A program made the position numbers and the translations under genes. 64,000 bases of DNA from Clostridia bacterium (lineage in GTDB: Bacteria; Bacillota; Clostridia; Oscillospirales; Acutalibacteraceae), in contig JAFRXY010000072.1 of NCBI GenBank assembly GCA_017441385.1, forward strand, positions 57,736 through 121,735, in the 5' to 3' direction. Every line of letters begins with the position of its first letter. The stretch's first letter is position 1. Below the pieces are notes generated by a model. It did not search any database, had not been told where the DNA came from, and saw nothing but the letters and a program-made list of their open reading frames with translations. Positions 39,272 to 47,594 of this stretch are shown in pieces.

Positions 39272-41080
39272 TTATGCCATAGCCGGAGCGGCCGCGACTT
39301 CCTCCGCCGGAAGCTCCTTGTCGTTCTTTTTCAGAGAATACTTCTGGCGGTATTCCTCGATCAGCTCGTCCGAAAGGCTGGCTTTCAGCTCGCTGCCAAG
39401 GTTGTCGACGTGTATGCTGTAACTCTCGTCGTGCGCCTCAATCATGGCGAAAATGACCTTGGAGCAGTGAACCGCGATACGCTCGAAATTGGTCAGCAGC
39501 TCGTTGAATTCCGTGCCCTGCTTGATGGTGCAGACGCCGGATTGCAGGCGCTCCACATGATTGACTTCCGCCTTGCTGCACATGGAGCGGATGACCATGG
39601 TAAGCGCCGATACCCTGCCGTCAGTGCGCCAGCGGTTGTGAATGAAGTCGTCGACCGTAATACCCACAATTTCAGTGACCGCCTGCTCCATCATGGCAAG
39701 CTCCGCCTGAGCGTCCTCGGAATAGACAATGCCGTTCTCGCTCTTGTCCTTGGCGACGAAGCCGATGATCATGGCGTGGTCGGTGAGTCTTTCGAGATAA
39801 GAGAGAGAATGCAGGTATTTGAAGACATTGTTGCTCTGGTCGTTATTCAGTTCGCTCTTGGAGAGCTTCATGAGGTAGGTGCCGATGCTGTCTTCATAGA
39901 GGTCGCCCAGCTTTTCGTAACGCTGCACCTTGGCGAATTTTTCCTCATCGTAATCCCGCAGCAGGTCAAAGCAGGCGTGAATGCTCTTCTGAGCGGTGAG
40001 CGCCATATCAAACACAGCTTTCTGCGACTGGGAAATCGCCAGCGCGGGGTAAGGAAGGAAACGCTCGTCCAGCGCGATGGGTTCCAATTCCTGCGAATCC
40101 TCGCCTTCTTCCTTCTCTTTGATCAGGAGACAGGTCATCTTGTCGATGGGAGCGATAAAGGGATAGAGCGCCACAACATTGAAAAAGCGGAATACCGTGT
40201 TGGCCAGCGCGATGGACACCGTGTTCATTGTCATGGTAGTGAAGGGGAAATGAACAAACGCGTCCAGTATGTAAAATACGGGTGCGCAGACCACCACGCC
40301 CAGCACCGAGATGATCAGATAAACCCAAGCGGTACGCCGGCCGTTGGTGTTGGCGCTGATAGCCGACAGCAGCACAGGCAGCGCCGCGCCGATGGAAATG
40401 CCGAAGAGAATCGGCAAAGCGGTGTGGAAAGAAATCGCGCCGGTCACACTGAGCGCCTGCAAAATACCGACAGACGCTGAAGCGCTCTGCAAGATAGCGG
40501 TGAAGACAATACCCACCAGAATGCCGATGACGGGATTGGAGAACATGGTAAGTATTTCGATAAAGGCGGGGCTTTCCTTGAGAGGATCGACCGCGCCGCT
40601 CATGTTGCTCATGCCCACCATCAGCACGGCAAATCCCAGCATGATATCCCCCACATTGTCGTACTTCTTCTTGAACATGCGGATGAAAATGCCCACAAGA
40701 GCGATAATGCCGGTCAGGGTCTTGGTGGATAACAGAGATATCCAGCCTTCGCCGCCCCCTATCTCGGAAAGACAAATCACCCAGCCGGTAATGCTGGTGC
40801 CGAGAATAGCGCCCAGTACGATAGGAATTGCCCTGCGGAATTTCATCATGCCGGAGTTGACGAAGCCGACCGCCATGACGGAGGTGGCCGACGACGACTG
40901 AATAATCGCCGTCACACCCGTGCCCAGCAGCAGTCCCTTTAAGGAGGTATCGGTCAGCTTGGCCAGCAGCAGTTCAAACTTGCCGCCCGCCGTTCGTTTC
41001 AGTCCGTCGCCCATGAGCGACATGCCAAAAAGAAACAGAGCCATTCCGCAAAGAAGAGAAAATACATTTGAAAAATTCAT
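39272..41080 (-). CDS. Na+/phosphate cotransporter (NptA/YjbB-like) with PhoU-type tail
   Basis: A 602-residue transporter. The N-terminal ~320 residues contain two inverted Na/Pi repeats with the substrate-binding QSSS motifs: TGVTAIIQSSSATSVMAVGF and FTAILQSASASVGILQAL (the second reads QSAS). Eight to nine hydrophobic helices are visible. Residues about 350-570 form a cytoplasmic PhoU-like helical domain (LAISQSQKAVFDMAL, DEEKFAKVQRYEKLGDLYED) expected to regulate transport. A GTATAC-N6-GTATAC site precedes the gene. The start is ATG 41080 with a weak ribosome-binding site. Confidence 0.92.
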   Translation of the reverse strand: MNFSNVFSLLCGMALFLFGMSLMGDGLKRTAGGKFELLLAKLTDTSLKGLLLGTGVTAIIQSSSATSVMAVGFVNSGMMKFRRAIPIVLGAILGTSITGWVICLSEIGGGEGWISLLSTKTLTGIIALVGIFIRMFKKKYDNVGDIMLGFAVLMVGMSNMSGAVDPLKESPAFIEILTMFSNPVIGILVGIVFTAILQSASASVGILQALSVTGAISFHTALPILFGISIGAALPVLLSAISANTNGRRTAWVYLIISVLGVVVCAPVFYILDAFVHFPFTTMTMNTVSIALANTVFRFFNVVALYPFIAPIDKMTCLLIKEKEEGEDSQELEPIALDERFLPYPALAISQSQKAVFDMALTAQKSIHACFDLLRDYDEEKFAKVQRYEKLGDLYEDSIGTYLMKLSKSELNNDQSNNVFKYLHSLSYLERLTDHAMIIGFVAKDKSENGIVYSEDAQAELAMMEQAVTEIVGITVDDFIHNRWRTDGRVSALTMVIRSMCSKAEVNHVERLQSGVCTIKQGTEFNELLTNFERIAVHCSKVIFAMIEAHDESYSIHVDNLGSELKASLSDELIEEYRQKYSLKKNDKELPAEEVAAAPAMA

Positions 41081-41129
41081 CTTGTCACACTCTCATCGGA
41101 TTTCGTTTATTCTGTTTGTATAATGTATC

Positions 41130-41147
41130 GTATACCCGTCTGTATAC
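41130..41147. promoter_or_regulatory. Operator-like GTATAC-N6-GTATAC site
   Basis: Two copies of the palindromic hexamer GTATAC separated by 6 bp, about 50-67 bp upstream of the Na/Pi cotransporter ATG. They overlap a poor minus-strand promoter (TTGTAT, 16 nt, TACATT). A phosphate- or sodium-responsive repressor site is possible but not shown. Confidence 0.4.
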
Positions 41148-41239
41148 AATTAGATTGTAACACACGCTCACGCCGATGTCAAGAATGTTCGCTATTTAAG
41201 CGCATTTTTTTATTTGAATTTACCATAAATTGGCAGCCT

Positions 41240-44200
41240 CTATTCCTCCAGCAGCGAAAGCAGTTCGTCGCGGGTCATGCTGCCTATGCCGCCCAGTTCG
41301 CCGCTGAGTATCTCGTCTGCGAGGTCTTTTTTCGACTCCTGCAATTCCAGAATCTTCTCCTCGACGGAATGTTTCACTATAATCCGGTAGACCGACACAA
41401 TTTTGGTCTGTCCGATGCGGTGGGCGCGGTCGGTGGCCTGATTCTGCGCGGCCACATTCCACCACGGGTCGTAATGAATCACCACGTCGGCGCCTGTCAG
41501 ATTGAGGCCGGTACCTCCCGCTTTCAGCGAGATGAGAAAAACGGAAGTATCGTCCGTGTTGAATTTCTGCACCAGTTCCACGCGTTCCTGTTTCGGGGTG
41601 GCTCCGACAATCTTGTAGTAAGAGATGCCCTCGGCGCTGAGATCGCTTTCCAGCAGCTCCAGCATGGAGGTGAACTGCGAAAAAAGCAGTATCTTGTGTT
41701 CGCCCTCAATGGCGCTTTTCACCAGTTCCATACAGGCCAGCCGCTTGGCGGAACCGCCCCTGTAATCCTCGAACAGAAGCGAAGGGTCGCAGCAGATCTG
41801 CCGGATACGGGTAAGCTCCGCGAGTATCTGAATCTTGCTTTTGCTGAGCGTGTTCTGATCGGTATTTTCCAGCATGCCCTTCATGTGTGCCACCTGCGCG
41901 TCGTAGATACGGCGCTGCTCCGTGTCAAAGGCGGCGTAGCGCACCTCCTCCATCTTGTCGGGAAGGTCTTTGAGCACGTCGCCCTTGAGCCGCCGTAGAA
42001 TGAAGGGGGATGTCATGCGTTTGAGCTTCTCGGTAGCGATCGGATCGCCTTTCTTGGCAATGGGCGCTTCCAGTTCCTTGCGGAAGGTTTCATAGCCGTA
42101 GAGGAATCCCGGCATGAGATAATCGAAAATGCTCCACAGCTCGCTCAGGCGGTTCTCAATGGGGGTGCCGGTGAGGGCGAATCTCACGCGGGCGGTGATC
42201 ACTTTGACCGACTTGGCGGCCGCTGTGGAATGGTTCTTGATGTACTGCGCTTCGTCAATAATTTCGTAATTGAATTGAATATTCTCATAGAACGAAATAT
42301 CGCGTTTAAGCAGGTCGTAGGAAGTCACCGCCACGTCGTACTGCCGGATGCGCCCGATGATTTCCGCCCTTTCAGACTGGTGGCCGGCAATCGCCACGGC
42401 ATTCAGCTCAGGCGAGAATCTCGCCAGTTCCTCCAGCCAGTTGTAAATGAGCGAGGCGGGACACACCACCAGCGACGTGCCGGCATCCCCCTCGGATTTG
42501 GCGGCGGACAGGACGGAAATGACCTGCAGGGTCTTGCCAAGGCCCATGTCGTCGGCGAGAATGCCGCCGAAACCGTATTTCTCCAGCGTCCGCAGCCACC
42601 GGTAACCGTACACCTGATAATTGCGCATAATGCCTTGCAGATGCTCCGGCGCTTCAAAGTCGGAATCGCTCACCGTCTTGAATTCCTTGATCAGCTTCTT
42701 GAAGTAGGAATCCCGCTTGACTCTCAGGGCATCGCATTTCTCGGACATTTTGTCAAGATAGAGTGCGCGGTAGACCGGAAGGTTCACACTGCCCTTGGCA
42801 AGGTCAGCGGGAGAAAGCCGCATAGTCTCCGCCATCTCGCTCAACTCGGCGATAGTTTCGTCGATATCCACAAACTCGCCGTTTTTGAGCCTGTGATACC
42901 GCTTCTTCCGGCGGTAGCTTTTGAGTATTTCTGCAAGCTCCTTAATGGACACATCGTCCGATTCTATGGTGAGGTTCATCAAATCGCCCGACAGGGAGAC
43001 GCCCATTCTCACCGGCAGCCGGCGGCGGATCGTAAGTGCCTTGAAGCTGTCGGTACAGTTGACTTCCCCCACCCGCAGCAGTTCGCCTACTCCTTCGGCA
43101 AGCACACGGTAGGCAGCGTCATCGTCGCTTTCGCAGACAAAGAGGTCGCGTTCCGGACGGTAATCGGGGAAATATTCCATCACAACTTCCAGTGTCTCCG
43201 ACTCCCGGCGGATATCCCTGTGGGCACTGTGAAGTACACCCCCCGGCAGGCTGTCCGCCAGTGGAAATTCCGTATCGCCGTATCGGGCAACGGCGCGGCA
43301 GGTGAGCAGCCCGTTATCGTTGTCAAGGTAAAAGACCGGCTCCGCCTCCGGAGGAAGATATTCCGCAATCTTCTCCCCATCGTGCTCACGGACATTGATG
43401 ATTCCGCGAAGCATCGGAAGAACGCTGTAACAGAATTCCGCCATGTTGTTTCGGCCGACGTTGAAAGAAAACTCTCCCTTTCCCAGAAGCATATAGAGCG
43501 GCTCCAGCTTCCGGTCGGTTTCGGGGTCAACGCGGCAGAATCTGTCCCCTTCTATGAAATAGCGGTGTTCGGAACCTTTTATAAATATCGGCGCATGGCC
43601 AACCGCCTTTATTCCGTGAAATATCTTATCTTCGTCAACATCGCAGCTTATGTCGAGGGTGATTTCCGGCACACTGGTTCCGGGGTAAAGCTGGGAATTG
43701 ACTTTACCGGTGTTCGTCACATCGGTAAAGAAAACCTGAGTGATTTTCCCTTCCGTCAGCGCGTCAAAAAATCCGTCCAGTCGGCTGCCGTAAAGCTCTA
43801 TGCGGTTTTTCACCGCTTCGGAGGGAGAACTGTAGCCGTAATAGGAATTCCTAGCAATGTCCGAGCGTAATTTCACGTCGTCTACCACGTCCTTCAGGAA
43901 GCCATAGAGCGGAAGACTTTTCTCGCTGAATCTGTCGCGGGGAAAGACAAAGGAAAGCTTGCCGGACTCATATTCCGAGTTTTCCTCTGCGGCATTGACC
44001 AATTCTGTGATATTCTTTACCACAAGAAGCTTGTCCACTCCTGCCCGCAGCGTCATGTAATACCTGCCGTTCTCCCTGACAAACCGGGGTTCCAGCTCGA
44101 TTTTCCTGCGAAGCTCGGTAAGGCTGCCCGACACCCGCTCCGAACGGAAGGCGTTGAGCAGTTTCATTCCCGCGCCGCTGGTGGAATCGCCTGCGTTCGG

Positions 44201-44881
44201 GTCGTCGGCCAGCCGCCGCCCCGCTTCCAGCAGAAGGGCGAGAATGTACTGGTTAGGTTCGATTCTGTCGCCGTGGTGTATCATTCCGGCTGAACCGAAA
44301 CCCGAAACGTATTTCTCGCTGAAACTGTTGATAATCCCCCTCCGGTCGAATGTCACGGAAAGCAGGCAATCGATATTGCCCTTGTATTGCCCCTGCGCCT
44401 CGCAGATCATGCCGCCGTCCTCACGGCAGCTGTAGCGGAGTGCAACATCGGCAATCCTGCCGTTTTCCAGAAGCAGACGGGCGCGATTGTAAGTTTCTTC
44501 ATAGATAATGACATTGCGGGCAATCCTCCGCATATCAAAATAGCGGTAGCCGTCTTCCCCTTCTCCTTCCGGCTGGCAGAAAGCGTCGAAGGGACTGCTC
44601 TCCATCTCCTTATCCGACTGGATATTTTCATAATTCTCGATGGCAAACAGTACGGCGGCAATGTGCTTGCAGAAATAGCCGGAGCGGGAATGGGGACAGT
44701 CGCAGGTCGCGTGATAAAGCGCCCCGTCCTTCTCCTGAATGCTGACTGTATAGGTTCGCGAACCTATCACTTTCGCCAGATACACATCTCCCATCGGTGT
44801 CAGCCCGACGACCTTTCCCCGCTTGAAATAATCGTTACCCCTCATCAGAATGCTCAACGTGAAATGATTTTGCCAAAGCAT
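41240..44881 (-). CDS. SWIM zinc-finger SNF2-family helicase
   Basis: A 1213-residue Swi2/Snf2 ATPase. A SWIM zinc finger lies at residues 60-73 (CDCPHSRSGYFCKH). The middle ~650 residues match the bacterial SNF2-associated region. The RecA-like halves carry ILADDMGLGKTLQVISVL (Walker A, about 776-790), IIDEAQYIKN (DEAQ box, about 873), TGTPIENRLSELWSIFDYL, LLFSQFTSMLELLE, LISLKAGGTGLNLTGADVV and QATDRAHRIGQTK. Such proteins (HepA/RapA-like branch) remodel protein-DNA or protein-RNA complexes; the exact target is unknown. Start ATG 44881 follows AGGAGG, and a good promoter lies 37 bp upstream. Confidence 0.93.
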   Translation of the reverse strand: MLWQNHFTLSILMRGNDYFKRGKVVGLTPMGDVYLAKVIGSRTYTVSIQEKDGALYHATCDCPHSRSGYFCKHIAAVLFAIENYENIQSDKEMESSPFDAFCQPEGEGEDGYRYFDMRRIARNVIIYEETYNRARLLLENGRIADVALRYSCREDGGMICEAQGQYKGNIDCLLSVTFDRRGIINSFSEKYVSGFGSAGMIHHGDRIEPNQYILALLLEAGRRLADDPNAGDSTSGAGMKLLNAFRSERVSGSLTELRRKIELEPRFVRENGRYYMTLRAGVDKLLVVKNITELVNAAEENSEYESGKLSFVFPRDRFSEKSLPLYGFLKDVVDDVKLRSDIARNSYYGYSSPSEAVKNRIELYGSRLDGFFDALTEGKITQVFFTDVTNTGKVNSQLYPGTSVPEITLDISCDVDEDKIFHGIKAVGHAPIFIKGSEHRYFIEGDRFCRVDPETDRKLEPLYMLLGKGEFSFNVGRNNMAEFCYSVLPMLRGIINVREHDGEKIAEYLPPEAEPVFYLDNDNGLLTCRAVARYGDTEFPLADSLPGGVLHSAHRDIRRESETLEVVMEYFPDYRPERDLFVCESDDDAAYRVLAEGVGELLRVGEVNCTDSFKALTIRRRLPVRMGVSLSGDLMNLTIESDDVSIKELAEILKSYRRKKRYHRLKNGEFVDIDETIAELSEMAETMRLSPADLAKGSVNLPVYRALYLDKMSEKCDALRVKRDSYFKKLIKEFKTVSDSDFEAPEHLQGIMRNYQVYGYRWLRTLEKYGFGGILADDMGLGKTLQVISVLSAAKSEGDAGTSLVVCPASLIYNWLEELARFSPELNAVAIAGHQSERAEIIGRIRQYDVAVTSYDLLKRDISFYENIQFNYEIIDEAQYIKNHSTAAAKSVKVITARVRFALTGTPIENRLSELWSIFDYLMPGFLYGYETFRKELEAPIAKKGDPIATEKLKRMTSPFILRRLKGDVLKDLPDKMEEVRYAAFDTEQRRIYDAQVAHMKGMLENTDQNTLSKSKIQILAELTRIRQICCDPSLLFEDYRGGSAKRLACMELVKSAIEGEHKILLFSQFTSMLELLESDLSAEGISYYKIVGATPKQERVELVQKFNTDDTSVFLISLKAGGTGLNLTGADVVIHYDPWWNVAAQNQATDRAHRIGQTKIVSVYRIIVKHSVEEKILELQESKKDLADEILSGELGGIGSMTRDELLSLLEE

Positions 44882-44917
44882 CGTCCATTCCTCCTATCAT
44901 TATTAGCCTGAAAGAGT

Positions 44918-44946
44918 ATTATAGCATAATATTTTTGTAACATCAA
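44918..44946 (-). promoter_or_regulatory. SigA-type promoter of the SNF2 helicase
   Basis: On the minus strand TTGATG, 17-nt spacer, TATAAT. Confidence 0.8.
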
Positions 44947-44962
44947 GAAAAAATATAAAAAT

Positions 44963-45007
44963 AAAAAGGCACCGGTGTTTTTCGGTCAATGCCAAAATAC
45001 CGGTGCC
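44963..45007 (-). terminator. Rho-independent terminator of the discoidin-like gene
   Basis: Stem GGCACCGGT with ACCGGTGCC, 22-nt loop, then TTTTTATTTTT on the minus strand. Confidence 0.85.
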
Positions 45008-45025
45008 AGATGAAAAATGACAAGG

Positions 45026-46048
45026 CTATTCGTAAATAATTTCACCAATGCAGGTGTCCTTGTATTTTTTTCCTTTGTAAACGCCGTCGATGGTGAACCT
45101 GACATAGCAGGTTTCACGCTGCCTGAATTGGAATGTCTGCGGCTCCTTGTCGTCGGCCAGCGTGAAGCTCTCTGTTGTGCCGTCGTCAAATTCCAGCGTA
45201 AATTCACTTACTCTGGAATTGTTCTTATACATATCCTTTGTTTTGGTGTTGAATTTCGTATTCTGATAACCGTTGTAAACGGTTACACTGCTGACCTTGA
45301 CCGCCGATTTGTCTGGATTGAACGCGATCAGCCATTCCCCTTCTCCGTAGCCGGTTGCGCCGTCCTGCCAGCAGGTTTTAGGATCGCCGTCAAAAGCCAG
45401 ATCGGTGGAGCCGTTGGCCAGTTTTTCATCAATATAGGAAGAAGCCGCGGCGGAATTGAATTGGCCGTCCCTGACCTCAAAAATTTCATAGCTGTCATCA
45501 AGAACTTCGTCCGGCAATTTATGGACAGCCGATTTTTCGGAGGAAACAGCCGATGAAGTGCCCGCCCCGGAAGTAGTATCGGCCGGCGTATCATTATCCG
45601 CGTTGTCGGAATGAGGGAAGATCGAAACGATCAGCCCGATGAATCCTATCACAAATACGGTAATCAGAAAGCCCGCCACAACAGCAACTCTGACGGAAGA
45701 AGAAGTTAGCGCGGGAGCATTGCCGTTTTCGTCATATTCTTCGTCGTACTCTTCGTCGTATTCTTCTTGATAGTCTTCATCATACTCTTCCGCCGGAATA
45801 TCTATATGAAATTTCCTGCCATCTGCCGGAGAAACGTTGTATTGATGGGCTGAAACGACCGGCATGTTATAGTTGGCGTTGTGATAAGCCAGACTTTCCT
45901 GCATGGGAAGCTCCTGCTTTTCCTGACCTGTCCTTGAAATTTTCCTGCTGCCGCAATTGGGGCAGAATGTCGCGGTGACAGGAAGAACTTCGCCGCAGCT
46001 GTCACACACGGCAAGACCTGCATTTGTATTGTGAATGTCGTTATTCAT
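45026..46048 (-). CDS. Zinc-ribbon membrane protein with extracellular discoidin-like domain
   Basis: A 340-residue protein; start ATG 46048 (MNNDIHN) is 8 nt after GGGAG. A zinc ribbon near residues 15-35 (CDSCGEVLPVTATFCPNCG) is followed by a strongly acidic linker (EEYDEEYDEEYDE). A membrane helix (about 125-147) precedes a Ser/Thr/Ala-rich spacer and a C-terminal beta-sandwich (about 195-340) like the discoidin / NADase-type glycan-binding fold: FDGDPKTCWQDGATGYGEGE, WLIAFNPDKSAVKVSSVTVY and YVRFTIDGVYKGKKYKDTCI. The layout (zinc ribbon, TM, outer domain) repeats that of the protein at 21674. A carbohydrate-sensing role is possible. Confidence 0.72.
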   Translation of the reverse strand: MNNDIHNTNAGLAVCDSCGEVLPVTATFCPNCGSRKISRTGQEKQELPMQESLAYHNANYNMPVVSAHQYNVSPADGRKFHIDIPAEEYDEDYQEEYDEEYDEEYDENGNAPALTSSSVRVAVVAGFLITVFVIGFIGLIVSIFPHSDNADNDTPADTTSGAGTSSAVSSEKSAVHKLPDEVLDDSYEIFEVRDGQFNSAAASSYIDEKLANGSTDLAFDGDPKTCWQDGATGYGEGEWLIAFNPDKSAVKVSSVTVYNGYQNTKFNTKTKDMYKNNSRVSEFTLEFDDGTTESFTLADDKEPQTFQFRQRETCYVRFTIDGVYKGKKYKDTCIGEIIYE

Positions 46049-46083
46049 TTTCTCGTCTCCCGTCATTACGGTAATCTATACCT

Positions 46084-46111
46084 ATTATAATCCACGCTGA
46101 GCCAATGTCAA
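46084..46111 (-). promoter_or_regulatory. Promoter of the discoidin-like gene
   Basis: On the minus strand TTGACA, 16-nt spacer, TATAAT. Confidence 0.8.
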
Positions 46112-46218
46112 TATTCTTTTTTGAAAATGAAGGATTCCGGTAACTGTTTTTCTCAAATCCGTCCGGGATTCCCCCGGATTTTGCGGATGATTATGCCATG
46201 TATTTTTTGAAAAGGATA

Positions 46219-46247
46219 TTGAATTTTCGTTAAATCTGTGGTATAAT
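46219..46247 (+). promoter_or_regulatory. SigA-type promoter of the AIM24-family gene
   Basis: TTGAAT, 17-nt spacer, TATAAT, about 75 bp before ATG 46320. Confidence 0.8.
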
Positions 46248-46319
46248 GTAGTCAGATATATTTGCCCGGTGTGTGGTAAATATATTATCATTTCAATCGG
46301 AATAAAGTGAGGTAATTGT

Positions 46320-47000
46320 ATGACTTATGAAATCGTAGGAACCCCATTGCCGGTCGTTACCTGTACCCTTCAGGCAGGCGAAAAAATGATTACCGAAAGC
46401 GGCGCTATGTGCTGGATGAGTCCCAACATGCTCATGGAAACCAGCACCAACGGCGGCCTCGGCAAGGCATTCGGCAGAATGTTCAGCGGCGAGTCCATGT
46501 TCCAGAACATCTACACCGCGCAGGGCGGTCAGGGCGTCATCGCATTCGCTTCCAGCTTCCCCGGCTCCATCATTCCCTTCCAGATCACTCCCGGCAACAG
46601 CATCGTTGTCCAGAAGAAGGGATTCCTTGCGGCCGAAGCCGGCGTACAGCTCTCCGTTTTCTTCCAGCAGAGAGTCGGGGCGGGCTTCTTCGGCGGCGAA
46701 GGCTTCATCATGCAGAAGCTCAGCGGTCAGGGAATGGCATTCGCGGAAATCGACGGCTCGGTCGTCGAGTATGATCTCCAGCCCGGTCAGCAGATTATTG
46801 TGGACACCGGCTATCTCGCTGCCATGACCGAAACCTGCCAGATTTCCATTCAGCGCATCCAGGGCGTCAAGAACGTGCTTTTCGGCGGCGAAGGTCTTTT
46901 CAACACAGTCGTCACCGGCCCCGGCAAGGTCTATCTCCAGTCCATGCCCGTCAGCAGCCTTGCGCAGTCCATCATTCCCTACATTCCCTCCAAGGGCTGA
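46320..47000 (+). CDS. TIGR00266 / AIM24-family protein
   Basis: A 226-residue soluble beta-rich protein of the TIGR00266 (AIM24, tryptophan-RNA-binding-attenuator-like fold) family. Recognisable features are YEIVGTPLPVVTCTLQAGEK, TESGAMCWMSPNMLMETSTN, GGEGFIMQKLSGQGMAFAEI and VDTGYLAAMTETCQISIQRI then GEGLFNTVVTGPGKVYLQS. The length is typical. Its function in bacteria is not known. It is monocistronic, with its own promoter and a strong terminator. Confidence 0.92.
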   Translation: MTYEIVGTPLPVVTCTLQAGEKMITESGAMCWMSPNMLMETSTNGGLGKAFGRMFSGESMFQNIYTAQGGQGVIAFASSFPGSIIPFQITPGNSIVVQKKGFLAAEAGVQLSVFFQQRVGAGFFGGEGFIMQKLSGQGMAFAEIDGSVVEYDLQPGQQIIVDTGYLAAMTETCQISIQRIQGVKNVLFGGEGLFNTVVTGPGKVYLQSMPVSSLAQSIIPYIPSKG

Positions 47001-47033
47001 GTTTCAGAATAACGGACATATTCATTCAGCAAC

Positions 47034-47082
47034 AAAAAAAGACACAGACACGGCTTTTCCGGCACGGTCTGTGTCTTTTTTG
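47034..47082 (+). terminator. Bidirectional terminator between convergent genes
   Basis: A long stem AAAAAAAGACACAGAC with GTCTGTGTCTTTTTT and a GC-rich top. It serves the AIM24-family gene and the minus-strand unit ending at 47085. Confidence 0.93.
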
Positions 47083-47084
47083 AA

Positions 47085-47594
47085 TTATAATGAAAAATCC
47101 TCGTACACATAGCTTCTGCACTGGGTTTCGTACACCCTGTCGGCGTACCACGGGCTGATGCCCATAAAGTCCCCGACATAGAGCGCTCTGCCGTCGCGCA
47201 CCGTCCATTCCATACCGTGTTCCGGCTCCCAGTCGCAGGAAAATTCCACCGAGAAGGCGATTACGCTGCTGTCCTTGGGTTTCTCAATGATGATGGAATT
47301 GACCCGCGCATAATCCAACACGGTGCTTTGGGTGACGCTCTCCGGCACGGCCGGCATTGCGGGGTCGAAGCACTCCCGCATATCCTCGCAGTACCGGAGC
47401 GAACATGCCCTGAGAAAGGCAAGCAAATCCTCCGGCATATGGTTGAAGTAATCGGCGCACCTTTCGGCGTATCCCAGAAATTCCCCGCTGCCGCCGTGCA
47501 GCACAACTTCCATTGTCCTCCCGAAAAGCGTCGAAAACATTTTTCCCATATATAAGCCGCTGTCCTTGTACCTGTCTACATCGGTGATGATCAT
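47085..47594 (-). CDS. Uncharacterised DUF6985/DUF2004-like protein
   Basis: A 169-residue soluble protein. The start ATG 47594 overlaps the GH3 stop (ATGA) and has a GGGAGG 10 nt upstream, so the two are coupled. The C-terminal region (VIAFSVEFSCDWEPEHGMEW, then VRDGRALYVGDFMGISPW) resembles small domains in which an acidic 'F.v..(W/D)..EHG' strand pair is conserved (DUF6985/DUF2004 type). These are sometimes found among toxin-immunity genes. No function can be given. Six cysteines are scattered without a motif. Confidence 0.55.
   Translation of the reverse strand: MIITDVDRYKDSGLYMGKMFSTLFGRTMEVVLHGGSGEFLGYAERCADYFNHMPEDLLAFLRACSLRYCEDMRECFDPAMPAVPESVTQSTVLDYARVNSIIIEKPKDSSVIAFSVEFSCDWEPEHGMEWTVRDGRALYVGDFMGISPWYADRVYETQCRSYVYEDFSL

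Noticed and set aside
42230..43870. 546-codon frame antisense to the SNF2 helicase
   Set aside because: Overlaps the well-supported helicase completely and shows no protein-like motif.
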